A DNA stretch of 64,000 nt from Sarcocystis neurona (lineage: Eukaryota; Apicomplexa; Conoidasida; Eucoccidiorida; Sarcocystidae): assembly GCA_000727475.1 (NCBI GenBank), contig KL647296.1, positions 3,679,180 through 3,743,179 of the forward strand, written 5' to 3'. The translations under genes were made by a program, and so were the position numbers. This document shows positions 1 through 12,540 of this stretch, piece by piece (the first letter of the stretch is position 1; every line of letters starts with the position of its first letter). The notes beneath the pieces are model-generated. The model saw only the letters and a program-made list of their open reading frames with translations, ran no database searches and was not told the DNA's origin.

Positions 1-3000
1 TGTAGAAAGGTAGGCAGGAATAGGTGTGGATATTACGGGTCGCGAGGGTGGCGATGGACGAAGACCGAAAAGAAGAGACGGTGAAGAAAAGAGCAGAGAA
101 ACGAAGAACAGCAGAGAGAAAAACGGGCACACAGGCACCTACAGCAGGGGAAGAGAAAAAAAGAGATACGGAGAGAAAAAGACAAAGACAAAAAAGCACC
201 CACGGCCTGCCACTGCCTCTGGATAACTATACACACAAATATCTCCCTCCCCACATATATACATATCTGTGTCCATATGCACATATATATATATATGTAC
301 GTCTCTCTCTCTCTATATATATATATATCTCCCTCTCTCTCCCTATACATGTACAGATATATATGCATTTTCTTCCACTCGCTCTGTATATATATATGTG
401 TCTCTATGTATATGTGTATTTCTCCCACTCTCTCTCTGTAGACATACGTATATGTATGTGTACACTTTTTCTCTCTCCTTTACATGCCTATGTGCGTGTC
501 CTTTTCTGTGCGTCTCTGCTTTTTGTGAGGATTCGTCACTTCTTTCTTTACCTGAAGTAGAGAGTCCTGACCAGCTGCTGAGCATCGTAGCAGCCGTCGG
601 AAGAAATTTTTTTGTCGATCGACGCGATGACGCGGTACGGCAGCTGCACCGTCCTCTCCCTGCCGATCCACCGTCCGCCCTCCACTTCTCTGCTTCCCGC
701 TTCTCTCCGCATTTTCACAATTTTGCTGGCCCGCCCGTCCTCGGCGCTTCCCAACCCTTTCTTTCGCGTTGCCTCCACCGAGTCACACATATACATATAT
801 ATACATATATGCGTACATATACAGCCTCTGTTGATATGCGTGAAGCGCTGGGCAGAGCGGACTTCCCTCCTCTTCACCGTGGCTCGAGCGGCAACACAAA
901 ATTCCACCCCTTTTCCAATTGCGTGGGGAAACTCCGCACCTAATCGACCATATATGTGTGTGCCCACGTATGGGTGGGTACGCATGGATGTATGGATACG
1001 TAGGTGGACAGCAGGTGGAGCTACACAGAAACTTGCCAAGATATAAACAGAGTTTCACCCAGACAAATATCCACGCGGATAGGGCACAAACACACACACA
1101 CATGCATATATATATATATATATATACTTCGGGGTGCACTTATATTCGCATGCAGTTCATATATATATATGTATGCTTATATTACAGACGAAGACACAGA
1201 AAGGTCAATAGGCGTACTAGGCACGTAATAGACGTGCAGGGAAGAAAAGAAAGAGAAAGAGAGGGAGAAACACGCCGATGGACGTAATCGATTGTTATTT
1301 ATGGCATCGAAGAATACTTCACGAGAAAGACAGAAATGAATTATCCGTCCGTGCCCCCCCCTTCAGAAATAGAGACGCCTCAGCAGCAGCTGCTGCTGCC
1401 CAGAGAGAGACGCTCTGCCCCTTCTCGCTGTTGTTTCGTGTGCGAACCCGCCACTAACACTCCGACAAATTTTCGCTCTCGAACCAACTTTCTCCGTCTT
1501 TTTCTGTCAAAGAGGACCCTCGCTTTCACTACTTAAATAGAGACACACCCCTCCTCACGAATTTGAAGATACGTAAATAGCGAAGGAGACGGAGACAGCG
1601 GAGACAGACATATATATATAGATATATGTATATGTATTTAGATATAGGTATAGACATACGTAAGGAGTTCCATACACCGATAGATATATCCAAAAAAAGA
1701 GGTACTCGTTTTATTTTCTCCTGGAGACTGATATATATATATATGCACGCAGGTCACCTTTCCCCGTCCCCCCTGGTACGGCTTGCCAGCATGTAGTGAA
1801 GTAATTCACAGAGGGGATAAAAAAGTGCGCGTCACTCTTTTTTCACGCGCGTTTGAAGAAAAAAGTGAAGTGATTGAGAGACGAAGAACGGGGTGGAAAA
1901 TATTAGAGAGCGAGACTTCTCAAAAGGACGGAAAGGAGGAAATGCGACAGCGAGAACAGCGGCTCCGAAGACAGACACCTGCGGCGGACGCGCAACAAGA
2001 AGCGGAGAGGGCTCTTCGACCTGCCAAAAAATGTGGAAATCAAGTAGTAGACAAAAGAGGCAAAACGCTGCGTTCAAACAACAGGAGAGGGAAGCGAATT
2101 CCTCGTCAAAAATGAGAAGGGACTCGACGCGACTAAATAAACAGGAAATTCAAAGAGGGCTAAAAAGAGGAAAATAAGAGTGGTTACAAAGAGCAAACAG
2201 GAAGCTGCATACTTATGATGTGGACTTTCACGAAAGCAAATGAATCCTCCACCGCCTACATGTATATATGTATGCAATTTTCTACAGTTTTCATACATAT
2301 ACACATACACGTAGATATATGTATATGCAAGTAGAGGTGGAAGATAGATGGCTGTGGGCATACAAAGACGTGGCTGGGTTGTGAAATTGTCCGCTGTGAA
2401 CAGCCGAGTATATGCGCAATTCTTCACGAGAGACGGAAATTCAAAAGAGAGGGAGGGGCAGACGATCAGGAACCGCACCAAGTAGTAGTAATCTGCACGA
2501 AATAGGGAAGGATATATAAAAGTGTAGAAAGCCAGGAAAGCTACACACACGCGTCTTCGCAGGTGTGTCGTCTACTATTGTACGACAACGCGACACATAT
2601 ATATATATATATAGATGCAGATACAGGGAGATGGACAGAAACAGCTGCACCAGTGTGTGGAGGGACGGAGACAAAAGAAGATATGGAAAAATACAGAGGA
2701 GCGTGTGACGAGGAAGAACAGCAGACGCTGGCTGATTTGGAAGGAGAATGCCGAAGAGAAGCGAAGAAAACGTGACCCGCCAAAGGCGAGGACAGGACAC
2801 GGGAAACGGCTGTGAAAGACGGACGAACGATGGGGCAGAGGATGAAGTCCACGCAGAACAGGCAGCGCAGGGAAGAGACAGTGTGAAGAGAAGACGAAGA
2901 CGAGGGAAAGAAGTATGAACACGGTCAATGTTTCTGAGATAGGCCAGCAGCCAACCTCAAACAGTTTCTTATAATTCACTTCTTTACGCTGTGTGTAAGC

Positions 3001-4571
3001 GGAATCACAGTTGCGATGGAAAAGAGGAGAAATGTAGGGCACACGGATGGAAACTAGCGACTGCAGCGAGAGGACGTGGACGACAACTACGTGGAACACA
3101 AGTTTTCATGCCTCTTGAGAACGAAGGAATAGAAGGAAGCTTGAACAGACGGCGAAGGTAACAAGTCGAAGACAGGTGAGGACAATGTATATAAAAGAAG
3201 CCAGAAGAGCAACCAGAGGATGCAACACAGTGAAGGGTTGTCGTCCGAAAAGAAGTGCGAAGGCTGGGTTCCCACGATGTCAGCAAAAATCCACAGGTCT
3301 GGTGAATAAGAAGTTCACGACGTCGATGATGAGAAGATGCAAGAAAGTAATGTTAAAATTTCCTAGGTATACTGATCCACCCAACTGCGAAAAAACGAAA
3401 TTTTTCCACGCGGGAGAACGTGGAAGTCAACCCTCCTCGCACACGCTGCTGTCCCTCGACGGCAACGAGATGAAGGCTTCTTTAGTTTGCATACAGTGAT
3501 GATTAGACAGGAACGATGAAAGAGTGAAGGGGTGCAGCGAAAAGTGAACGAACAAAAAGATTACCACAAGGTGTGTCCGCGGGAGCGGCACGAGAGAAAG
3601 GACGCGACACAAAACGGATTGGAGGCGTCTCAGAGGAAGACAAGGGAGAGGAGAAAGCATCGAGAGGATTCAGTCGCAAAGAAAGACGACAAACGAAGAG
3701 AAGATGGGAGGAAAAGAGGAAGGAAGGGAGAAGACAGAAAAAGGATGATAACCAGGAGCTAACGTGCTTAAGAAGAGAGACACAAAGGATAGAAACGCAG
3801 CCGGACGAACCTAGTGGAAGCGACGAGGAAGCAAAAGTAGATAAATGAAAGATCAGAAGACGACGATTATACGTGCGACAAAGAAAGAAAAAGGAGACGG
3901 AAACAGAAGGAAAGGGGAAACAGAGTTGAAGAGAATACCGCCGTGGTGGGCCCGCTGCAGGTGCGCGCAGCCGACCGATGTTTATTTACTATAAGCCAAA
4001 GGAAATGCGGCAGATGCGTCTTCAATGGACTGGAAAAAGAGGAGGAAAAGCAGAAGTTGCATTGAATCGTCAGCATGCACGACACTTGTCGAAAAGTCGG
4101 CAACGGGCCGCGCCAACCAGCACAGTCCATATACGTTCGAAAAAGTCGTGTTGTGAATATTCCAGAGAGTTGTGAGCCTGGTTTGCATCCTCTCTCATCT
4201 ATATGTGGCCATTCTCTATACACAAAATACTAGTATCGTCGTCTCTGTGTGCTGCCGAGTGGCCTCTGTGTATCACATCCATTTCCTCGACCACACCGAG
4301 GCCTGCCACTGTATGACGCGTCTCGCGCAAAGGCAAAGACAACTTCGTCTACTATAGATTTGTGCAACGCATTTTCTACAATTTGTGCACCTCTCCAGTA
4401 CATGTATCTTCCCATTTCTTCACGTAATCCCTCATCAGAGCAGCGCTCTCTACGTATGTGCAGTGCTTCTGTAGTGGCCTCGCTGAAAAGGGGGGTGGGC
4501 GCCGCGCGTTGTCCTGTGTGTGTGACGGGGGGTGTGTGTACGCCGGTCGGCAGTGCGGGTTCTACGGCGTT
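1..4571. other. No confident gene; microsatellites and purine-rich DNA
   Basis: Microsatellite-rich DNA with (TA)n, (TC)n and (CATA)n tracts, for example near 280-330, 1100-1130, 1610-1650 and 2595-2612. From about 2640 to 3920 the + strand is strongly purine-rich (GAAGAG, AGACGA), so open frames there are rich in Lys, Arg and Glu on + and in Leu, Phe and Ser on -. None of these frames shows a recognisable domain. A 107-residue open frame at 3176-3499 (+) is basic and Cys-containing but matches nothing I recognise. The segment could hold UTRs or introns of a gene I cannot see. Confidence 0.5.
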
Positions 4572-4712
4572 ATGGCCGAAACCCAGCGGATTGTGGACAA
4601 CGACCAGCTAAAAAGTAGCGCGATGAACGAGTTGGATAGAGACACACAAAAGGGGCTGAACTTGCCCTTTTTCCGGATATTTGAAGCGGAAACAGTCGCC
4701 CTCCGTGACTAG
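4572..4712 (+). CDS. Possible small ORF or first coding exon (46 aa), unknown
   Basis: A short frame starts at ATG 4572 (tATGg context) and ends at TAG 4710-4712. It encodes an acidic, low-repeat peptide beginning MAETQRIVDNDQLK and ending FFRIFEAETVALRD. The composition is unlike the surrounding microsatellite-derived frames, and the frame stays open upstream to about 4458. Immediately after the stop comes GTATGA, so the segment might equally be an exon read in another frame. No family is recognised and there is no recognisable partner nearby. Confidence 0.2.
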   Translation: MAETQRIVDNDQLKSSAMNELDRDTQKGLNLPFFRIFEAETVALRD

Positions 4713-7006
4713 GTATGACACTACTCGAAGGGTACACCAGTGCACACACGCACACACTCTGTCTCTTGCGAAACAGGAAAACTACTTGTGTTGACGTCTG
4801 TCTTTTTTTCAGGATTTTTTTCCCACACCGTGACTAACCAATTTTATCGGTTCATCTTTCGTCCTCTTCCCCGCCTACCCTGTATATTTCGACTCCCCTT
4901 CCCTCCTCGACATTCGTTTGCCTCCTCTTTCAATTGTCTTACCCATCCTCGTTCCTTCGTCATCTCTTTTCCATTCCCATTCACCAGTACCGCGGCTCAT
5001 TTCTCCTGTCCGCTTGCGTGTCTTCCTCTGTTCTCCGCCTCTTCCTCTCCCTGGCCGCACTCTCTTCTCTCTCCGGTCTCACACGGCTCACAGCCGTGCG
5101 ACACCCGCACACTGCAATGCTACTAGTCGTATTCCTCAGTCTGTGCGGCTTCGGTCCTCGTCTTCCTTCGATCTTCGTGCATTTACCTCTCGAGGCTGTT
5201 TCAGAGAAGGAAAGAAAGCGAAGAAGAAGGAAGAAGAAGATAAGGAGAGGGAAGGAAGAGAACACGAACCCGCGCCCTCACGCAGTCAATCAGTACAGAA
5301 ATGGCCTTTTCTTCTCTTCCTGAGACACAACCCCAATTAGAGGGCACTCACGTCTATGATAGAATAAGCAGGTGCTCGTGCTTGTTCCCGTTTGCATTGT
5401 ATCCCGGAAAGAGCACACTACACACGAATATTTCTTGAGTCTTCGTGCCTCCTGCCGCTGCCAAAGTGACCGGAGAGATAAAACACCGTTCAGTTTCATC
5501 GCCGCAAACACCCACACACACACACCCACACACAGAACTACTAATATCCCGGCTCGTAATCGCACAAGTTCCCCTCAAATGTATATGCATATGCACATTA
5601 CCACATATGTTGTGCTCGTGATGCCGCTTCTCCCGTCTGTGCTCCTGCTCTTTGTCGGAGTCCTCCTTTTGCTCTTATTCTCCCTTCTTGCCGCCTGGAC
5701 TATCGCGGTTGCATTTCCACGCTGTCTTCTCGCCGGCACACGTGCATATCTGTCTTCTTTCTCTATGTCTTGGTCTTCTCTACCCTTTTTTGCCCTTTCC
5801 TGGTGGATGCCCCGATTCTACTCTCAGTGCCGTTGCCAGAGGCACTCGTTCCCCGCCTCCTGATCTACTGCGACTAAAAATCTTCAGAAAAGGAGCACTA
5901 GCAGGAGCAGCTGCTTCCGCAAAAGCACGGGTGACACTCCAGGGCAGGCGTGAAAGGGGAGGATAGAGAGAACAAAGAGGAGAAGACTCTTCTTTATACT
6001 GTGGTCGATAGTAGTAACAAATGGAGGGGACTGAGACAGTTGAGCTACTACTGCAGCAACAACTTCTGTTGCACGGGACGACTGTGTGATAACTCCGTAC
6101 AAAAATCTCCACTCTACAGAAACGGATCGCAACAGCGACTTGCAGAGATAGAAAATTCTCCTCAACCTCTAGTCACACACCGTCTTCCTCTACACACACG
6201 TATTTCGCGCTGTTTGCCTTTCTCTCCCTCTTCTTTCTCTGCACAGCTCCATATATGCGCGTCCATACATGCTCGTAAATGCCCGTGTAAGGGACCACCG
6301 GCGGAAACACCGAAGCACGCGCAGCAGCCCCTACCGTTACATCTGCATGCCAACGTAAAGATTGACGACCTTTCCTGTTTCTCTCTGTCTCTCTCTCTGT
6401 ATCTATATGCATATTATATATACATGTGGGTATATACTGGAAACGTAGGTATACCTGCCCCTCGATGCCCGTGCATGCACATATATGCGTATATGTATAG
6501 ATAAATGGAGGAGAGATGCTCTCTAGGTATCTGCCGCGACTTGCTTCTGCGCAGGACAGTCTTTCTTTACTTACAGTCCTCCTGTGTATATCTGTGTCTC
6601 TGCCTTTGCGTATAGAGATTCCTCTATTTTTCGTCAAGACCAGGCGGTAGCTGGTATCCACCCTTGCTCGTTTAATAGATTTGCACGTGTGAAGTGCTCC
6701 TACTATCAAGAGAGAGATTGTGTAACACTACGTAGATGTGTTCTGCCACGTCATTTTCTCCCCGTGCATCTGCTGAAGAAGATACTCGATCGGTAGTGCT
6801 GTGCAGCAGACATGACTGCTGCTGCTGCTTCTGCCTGTAAAACCCGGCAACACGAAGAAGAAGAACGAAGCCTTTCGAGCTGTTGCTACTGCCACAGCAT
6901 TACGTCTACTTAACTTGAACCTGTCTTTATCTGACGTCTTCGTTGCTGCGCGTGTATTCGTCTCGCCTGCGGCGAGGCTCCCGCTGCAGCAGCAGCAGCA
7001 GTAACG
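4713..7006. other. No gene recognised; pyrimidine-rich DNA and microsatellites
   Basis: The + strand is pyrimidine-rich (CTTCCTC, TCTC) from about 4800 to 5240 and again near 5620-5870, giving Leu/Ser/Phe-rich shadow frames. Short TA and CACA tracts occur at 5510-5535, 5578-5610 and 6400-6500. An in-frame stop at 6932 bounds the upstream end of the CKS coding exon, so the stretch just before 7007 is probably its 5' untranslated region. Confidence 0.4.
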
Positions 7007-7270
7007 ATGGCAAGCAGCAGCAGAGCAGCAGCGGAAGGCGGCAGCGCTTCTTCGCTGCTGCAGGGACGGCCACAAGCTGCTCCAGCAGCAGCAGAAGACA
7101 GAACAGGAATAGGGAAAGGAGGAAGCGCTGGTGCTGCTGCAGCACCCGCAGGAGGAGCGACGGCAACAACAGCGACAGCGGCGGCAGCAGTCGCAGCAGC
7201 GACAGCGACAGCAGCAGATGTAGCAACAGCAGCAGGGAGAGGCGGAAGAGAAACAGCAGCAGCGCGAGGA
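6978..7270 (+). repeat. CAG/GCA trinucleotide-rich tract in CKS exon 1
   Basis: Interrupted CAG repeats are read in the GCA and AGC phases and produce Ala- and Ser-rich runs in the N-terminal extension of the CKS protein. The frame stays open because CAG/GCA/AGC repeats contain no stop in any phase. This is the homopolymeric amino-acid repeat pattern known from Eimeria coding regions. Confidence 0.85.
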
Positions 7271-10200
7271 CAGAGGCAGCTGAAGAGGCGGAAGTCTTTA
7301 CTGAGCGCGCAGCTTAGTGAACTGCAGGAATCTTTGCCAGCTGTTTTCCGCGTAGAGAGAGAAAAAGTGCTGCCAACAGCGGGGGGGGCCGAAGCATTCC
7401 AGAACAGCAGCATTCGCAGCGGAGAGGAAGGAGAGGCAGACGAGGCAAGCCACCAAGGAAGAGGAAGAAGAAGTGGCAGCAGCAAAGACATGAGAAAAGA
7501 GAGCGGAGAAGGAGAAGTGGGCGAGGAGAGCGACAGCAGGGCAAGCGAGAAATTGACGAAAAAACGCAGGAGAGGGGGAGAAGAAGAAGAAATTGTGGCC
7601 CCAGCTGCAGGAGAAGAAGACTGTTCTTCAATTCCGGGAGAAGAGCAGCTGCTTGAGGCCGAAGAACGAGAGCGGCAGCAAGCCCAAAATTATAAGGCCA
7701 TCTTCATCCCGCTGGATCCTGTCTTAAGCAAAGAAATCAACTGCGAAATTCTCAATACCGACATACGCAAGTATCCGTGGAAGAGAACTCGTTTCGGTAC
7801 AAAAAGTTTTACATATATACATCTTTGTTGATATATTGACGCGTGTACGTATATATATTGATACGCGCATGTATCTGTTGATATATACGCCTATATATAT
7901 GTACATTTATATTGATACGCATACGTATATATATATGTACACGTCATACTACAAGACGCACACGTATATGGACAAACACACACATATGTGTGTGAGTGTG
8001 TGTCTTCACGGCATGCGAAGAAAGGGGCAGTTGCTGCAGTGTACAGACACTACAGCTATCGCAATTAACAGCGACCACGTTTGCTTCCTCGGCGTTGCGG
8101 TGTACAGACACACGCCTTGCCCCACACACATTGGTGAGGGGACCTTGTTCTGCAGAAAATGAAAGCCGTCGTGAGTATATTCACACTCTTAGATACGAGC
8201 ACTTCTCCCCTTTTGGGGTCACGAAACTGCGGCCGTGTACGTATGTTTCGAAGACGTAGTACAGTCACTCAGCCCGTGCTGCTCCTCTCTGTCTCGGTCT
8301 CTGTTACTTCCGGCGCGAAGTGCGTCTCCATCGCGAAAGTCACATACAAGGGACACCTGCTGCATTGATAGAGGCGATTTGCGTCTCCAGGATACACCAG
8401 TGTTTGTACATGAGAGACGCGTCGAGTGGTGTATCCTGCGGTGTACGTACACTCCAGGTGTGTGTGGACTTGGAGTGTACGTACACCTCCTCGGTTGAAA
8501 GGAGATCTCGGGTGTACGTACACCGTAGCAACATCCGCACCTGGCCGTGGATTCGCTTGTCTCGGAATATATCTCCATGAAGTTGTCGGTGTAGTGTTTT
8601 CCACTCTGTGGCTAGCTTCTGCTCCGCTTTCTTCTTTTGCAGGAGATGTGTACTACTCCCCCCGCTACAGCGACGACCGCTACACGTACCGACACGTCAT
8701 TCTCTCCCGTGGCGTCCGTAAAGAAGCCGAAAAACTTGCCGCCGGCATGCCTGGTAAAAGTCGTCGTCGCTGTCTCTTTTCTTGGAGGGGCTTCTGGAGA
8801 AGGGCCCGTACATTAGCCGTCCACCTGTGGCGAGCATTTCTCCTGAGTCGAAGTTGCTCGTCCAGACTTGTGACTGCGGCTGAGTCATTCTCCCCGCATA
8901 ACAACGAAAATTTCCTCAGTCGCACAAATGTAGAGAAAACGAGTATATGTCTGCGTTGCACAGAAGGCAATGTGGACCTTACTGCGAAAGTCTAGTCTCT
9001 ACTCCCTTGAAACACGTCTGTATAGGCACTTAGCTGCAACGTAGCGTATAGAAGAAAATATGTTACATTTCCTCTCCTTTATAGGTACACATACGGCTGC
9101 ATTCCTGTGAGTATGCGCCGATGAACTTTCCTTTCTTGTCTTTAATCTAGGTTCCTTGGTACACGTCGCAGCAGTGTATTCTGAAATTCGATATGTTTTA
9201 TACATGCAGCATTTATTCTTGTGGAAATAAATCAATCCCTTCCTCTTTCCGCACCCTCTGTCGTAATTCCGCAGAATACGCTCCTGCATGCTGGAAATCG
9301 CACCCTCCCTCTTCACCACGAGCAAGGAGGGTGCGGCCTGCTGCTGCACCGGCACTCCACAGATATGTGTAGATATTTGCTTGTGCTTTCACTCGTCTAG
9401 AATTCTATCTCAGCTTGTGTATATGTGAATCATCTGCCCTCAGATGCTGGGAGAAATTCCTATTCATATATATATTATATAGAGATGCAGGTCGCACACT
9501 TTTCCAGGTGCTGCAGACCTCACCTCTGTGTTCTAGTGGCGCCTGCAGTCCACACACATCTCCTCTCGCAGCATGAACAGCCCCTACGAAAATTTATACG
9601 CATGAATATCCCGCATGTATGTAGGTGTATATACACATGCATGATTTTCCTATATATGCATATTTCTATCCTGTATATGTACATATATGTATATGTGAAA
9701 TCCCGTATATATCTATATACATATATATATATATATATATATCTGTGTCGATGAATCTCCCACATATATATGTATACATTTGAATATCTCACAGGTCTAC
9801 AACCACACATATATACATATGTATATAGGTTTAAAGACCTCTGAGTATGCACATATCTGTATAAAGGCGCATGTTTACTGCTATATACGTGTATGTTTGT
9901 CTGCATTTGGTTGTTTGGCTACTGCGGATGTAGAAGGAGTTCTTGTGGAGATATATTCACCCGTGCGTACCTCTCTGTTTTGGCGCCGCCGTCTGCACGT
10001 GTCGCTTTCTGCAGCGCAGAGGGACAGGGGACTGCTGCTCTGCGCTCCTGGTGTGGGTCTCCTGCAGGAGTCGTGGGTGCTGGCAACTTTTTCCTCCTTT
10101 TCGATGAAAAGAGAAACTTCACTGCTCGAAGAGAAGTCTTTGTGTGTGCGTGGCTTTGAGTAGTCTCTTCGGCGCGTGTGTATTTCTTCCGCTCGTTTTT

Positions 10201-10740
10201 GTCTTCGTGGGGAGGGTGAACGCGAAGAAGTCTTCCTCCGTCCATCGGGAGGGCCCTCCGTTTTCACTTTCGTCTTTTCTGCGCGTGCTTCGCCTGTTCC
10301 ACCCTTTCTCTCTCTTTTTGCCCGGAAGAAATATACGCACACACGTGGCAAATGTCTGCTGGACTGCTTCCCACGCAGTGGCATTCCCGCCCTCTCTTGC
10401 TGCGTCGCTGCAACCAGCGCGCCGTCGGCTGCCCCTGTCTTTCTCTGCCTTTTGTTGAAAAACAGGAAATTTGCTGACGGAAGACATGTTCATGCACTGT
10501 CTCGGAATTACGCTGTCGCCTGGGTGGTCTCATTTTATGATCTTCAACCGAAAGTTAAAAGAGTTAATTCTGCGCCGTCCGAAAGAGGAGCCCGGGGCTG
10601 CAACCGACAACAACAAATTCAAAATTGACGGCGCACCTGGCGAAGGTGACGAGGTGTGCTGTGCACTCCTTTGCACACAACCTTTCCTCTCAACAGGAAA
10701 AAGTTCGCTATATATATGTGTGTCCTTGTCTCTCTCATAA
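7007..10740 (+). CDS. CKS1: Cyclin-dependent kinase regulatory subunit (CKS1 family) with long N-terminal extension
   Basis: CKS proteins bind CDKs and recognise phosphorylated partners. The model has exons 7007-7796, 8643-8753 and 10466-10740 (391 aa); both junctions split a Gly codon after base 1 and use GT-AG introns. Seen: the CKS domain covers about residues 266-339, with DVYYSPRYSDDRYTYRHVIL in exon 2 and LTEDMFMHCLGITLSPGW in exon 3. Compared with human CKS1, the anion-pocket residues map to R271 (Lys in human), R280, S318, W321 and R337. The usual HEPEPH hinge is replaced by FNRKLK. Residues 1-264 are low complexity: poly-Ala/Ser from CAG/GCA repeats, then a Lys/Arg/Glu-rich stretch, then a less repetitive segment (KAIFIPLDPVLSKEINCEIL). 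Typical CKS proteins are about 80-110 aa. ATG 7007 is the first ATG after an in-frame stop at 6932. The last exon might be spliced again near 10647. Domain call is strong; joining the extension rests on splice phase and needs cDNA. Confidence 0.82.
8394..8437. repeat. 12-bp inverted repeat (hairpin) in CKS intron 1
   Basis: CAGGATACACCA at about 8392-8403 is the reverse complement of TGGTGTATCCTG at about 8428-8439, separated by about 24 nt. It lies in CKS intron 1, directly upstream of the cluster of three GTGTACGTACAC palindromes. Function unknown. Confidence 0.6.
8441..8523. promoter_or_regulatory. Cluster of three GTGTACGTACAC palindromes
   Basis: The perfect 12-bp palindrome occurs at 8441-8452, 8475-8486 and 8512-8523, with centre spacings of 34 and 37 nt. 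The third copy extends to the 14-mer GGTGTACGTACACC. Flanks differ between copies, so this is not a simple microsatellite. Two related sites, GTGTACAGACAC, occur at 8039-8050 and 8100-8111. All lie in CKS intron 1. Such palindromes could bind a dimeric factor such as an ApiAP2 protein, but that is inference. Confidence 0.5.
8754..10465 (+). other. CKS intron 2
   Basis: The intron runs from the GT at 8754 to the AG at 10464-10465. It contains a cluster of (TA)n and ATATGT-type microsatellites at about 9460-9870. Open frames on both strands between 9880 and 10460 show no recognisable domain. Confidence 0.7.
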
Positions 10741-11340
10741 AGAACTTCGCCATATATATGTGTGTCCGTGTCTCTCTCTTTGTGACTGTGTGAACGCGTC
10801 TGTGTATATGTGTGTGTGTGTGTAGTATATAATAAATAGGCATATGCTAGAATAGAGGTACACATAGATTGTGTGCGTAGGTGTAGATGTACGTATGCTG
10901 GGGTGGATGTCCGGGAATATATGTGCTTAGGAGGTTGCGTATATGTCTGGGTACGTCTGCATGCGGTGAAGAAAAGGAGAGAGCCTATATATACCCGTCT
11001 GTATCTGTACGAGGAGTAAGCTGGTCACAGTAGAGAGTTTCCTGCAGATGAATCGGAAGAGCTGTATATGCGCACGCGCGCGCGTCAAAGACAGCAAAAT
11101 TTCTCAAGAGGTAAAACATGTTTCTGAAAGTCTCTGTGTCCGAGGACGCGATGCGTGCGTGTCTAAGCGTGAAACATACATATATCTATACACAGAGAGG
11201 AAGGTAAATACACGCACATATGTGTGTGCCTACGTATATATGTATCTGTGCGTATACGTGCAGGTATGTACAGAGAGGCATTTTCTGCATGAAAAATGCG
11301 CGTGCTTGCAGGGACACGTAGTAGAAGGAGGTACGGAGAA
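10741..11340. other. Downstream flank of CKS, no gene seen
   Basis: GTGTGTCCGTGTCTCT and TATATATG tracts with no recognisable coding signal. The segment probably includes the 3' untranslated region of the CKS gene. Confidence 0.4.
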
Positions 11341-12540
11341 AAAAAGATAGAGATGGACGCGTAAGTAGCGAACTCACGTAGGTTGATAGGTAGAGACAGA
11401 TATGGATAGACAGGCAGATACAGATGGATAGACAGATAGCCGTAGACAGGTAGACAGACATGGGTAGATGGCTTCGGGTAGATGGGTAGCTATGGAGAGG
11501 TTGATAGGTGTGGTTAAATAAATATAGGTAGACGTGTGTAGTTCTGCACAGGTAGAGAGACCTCGATCGCTCTAGGTAGTTATAGACGGACAGAAAGAAA
11601 TGTATAGGTAGCTACAGCTATGGATGAATAGGTAGAAATAGATAGGTAGGTGAATGTAGAGCGGTGGTATTGATAGGCAGCTGCACATAGTTAAAAGTAG
11701 GTAGGCAGCAATAGATAGGTGGGTGGATGTATAGATAGATGGTTCGTAGGGTCTATATAGATGTAGGCAGATATAGACTGGTAGCTATAGATAGGGACGT
11801 AAATATATAGATAGATAGGTATATGGATATAAATAGCTGTAGTTAAGGAGGTGGGTAGATAGAAATAGGTAGATGAACGTAGGTAATAAATGTAGATAGA
11901 CAGCTACAGATAGGTAAGTAGAAATAAGTGGATAGCAATAGATAGATTGGTAGGTATAGATAGATAAAGGGAATACAGATATAAATACAGGTAGCTGTAG
12001 ATAGGTAGCTAGACGGCTATAGACAGGTAGGTCGACATTGATAGGGAGGCCGATAACTATAGAGGTTGGGTAGATAAATTGACAGACAAGCGGATATAGG
12101 CAGATATAGCTAGACACGACTACAGATAGGTAAATAGAAAGAAATAGATGGCAACATATTGGTGGATAGATATAAGTAAATAGATGGACACCGGTACATC
12201 TAGGTGAACAGCTATAGATAGCCAGAACTAGTAGATAGCAGGAGACAGGTAGATAAATATAGATAGATATAAATACATATATATATGTTATTGTAGGCAG
12301 ATAACTATAGAGAATTGATAGACACAGATGGCTAGAAGTAGAGAGACGTAGAAAAGAGAAGCTGTAGACAAGTAGGCATAAGTAAAATTTATTTGCAGGG
12401 GTATAGGAGGTTGAATAGACGGATGCTCGCACGCAAACAAGGAGTCGCAGATCTACGACTAGGCCACCCTGTAAACAAATAGATGTAAATATATACATAT
12501 GTGTATATCTATCCATATAGATGTACTGATGCAGGAAAGA
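11340..12540. repeat. Degenerate GATAGGTAG-type satellite
   Basis: About 1.2 kb is built from diverged units of the type AGATAGGTAGATAGAT and GGTAGGTAGAC, with a strong purine bias on the + strand. The reverse strand stays open for 253 codons only because the repeat (CTATCTACC) rarely makes stops there. The resulting Tyr/Leu/Ser/Ile-rich frame is a shadow and not a gene. Confidence 0.8.
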
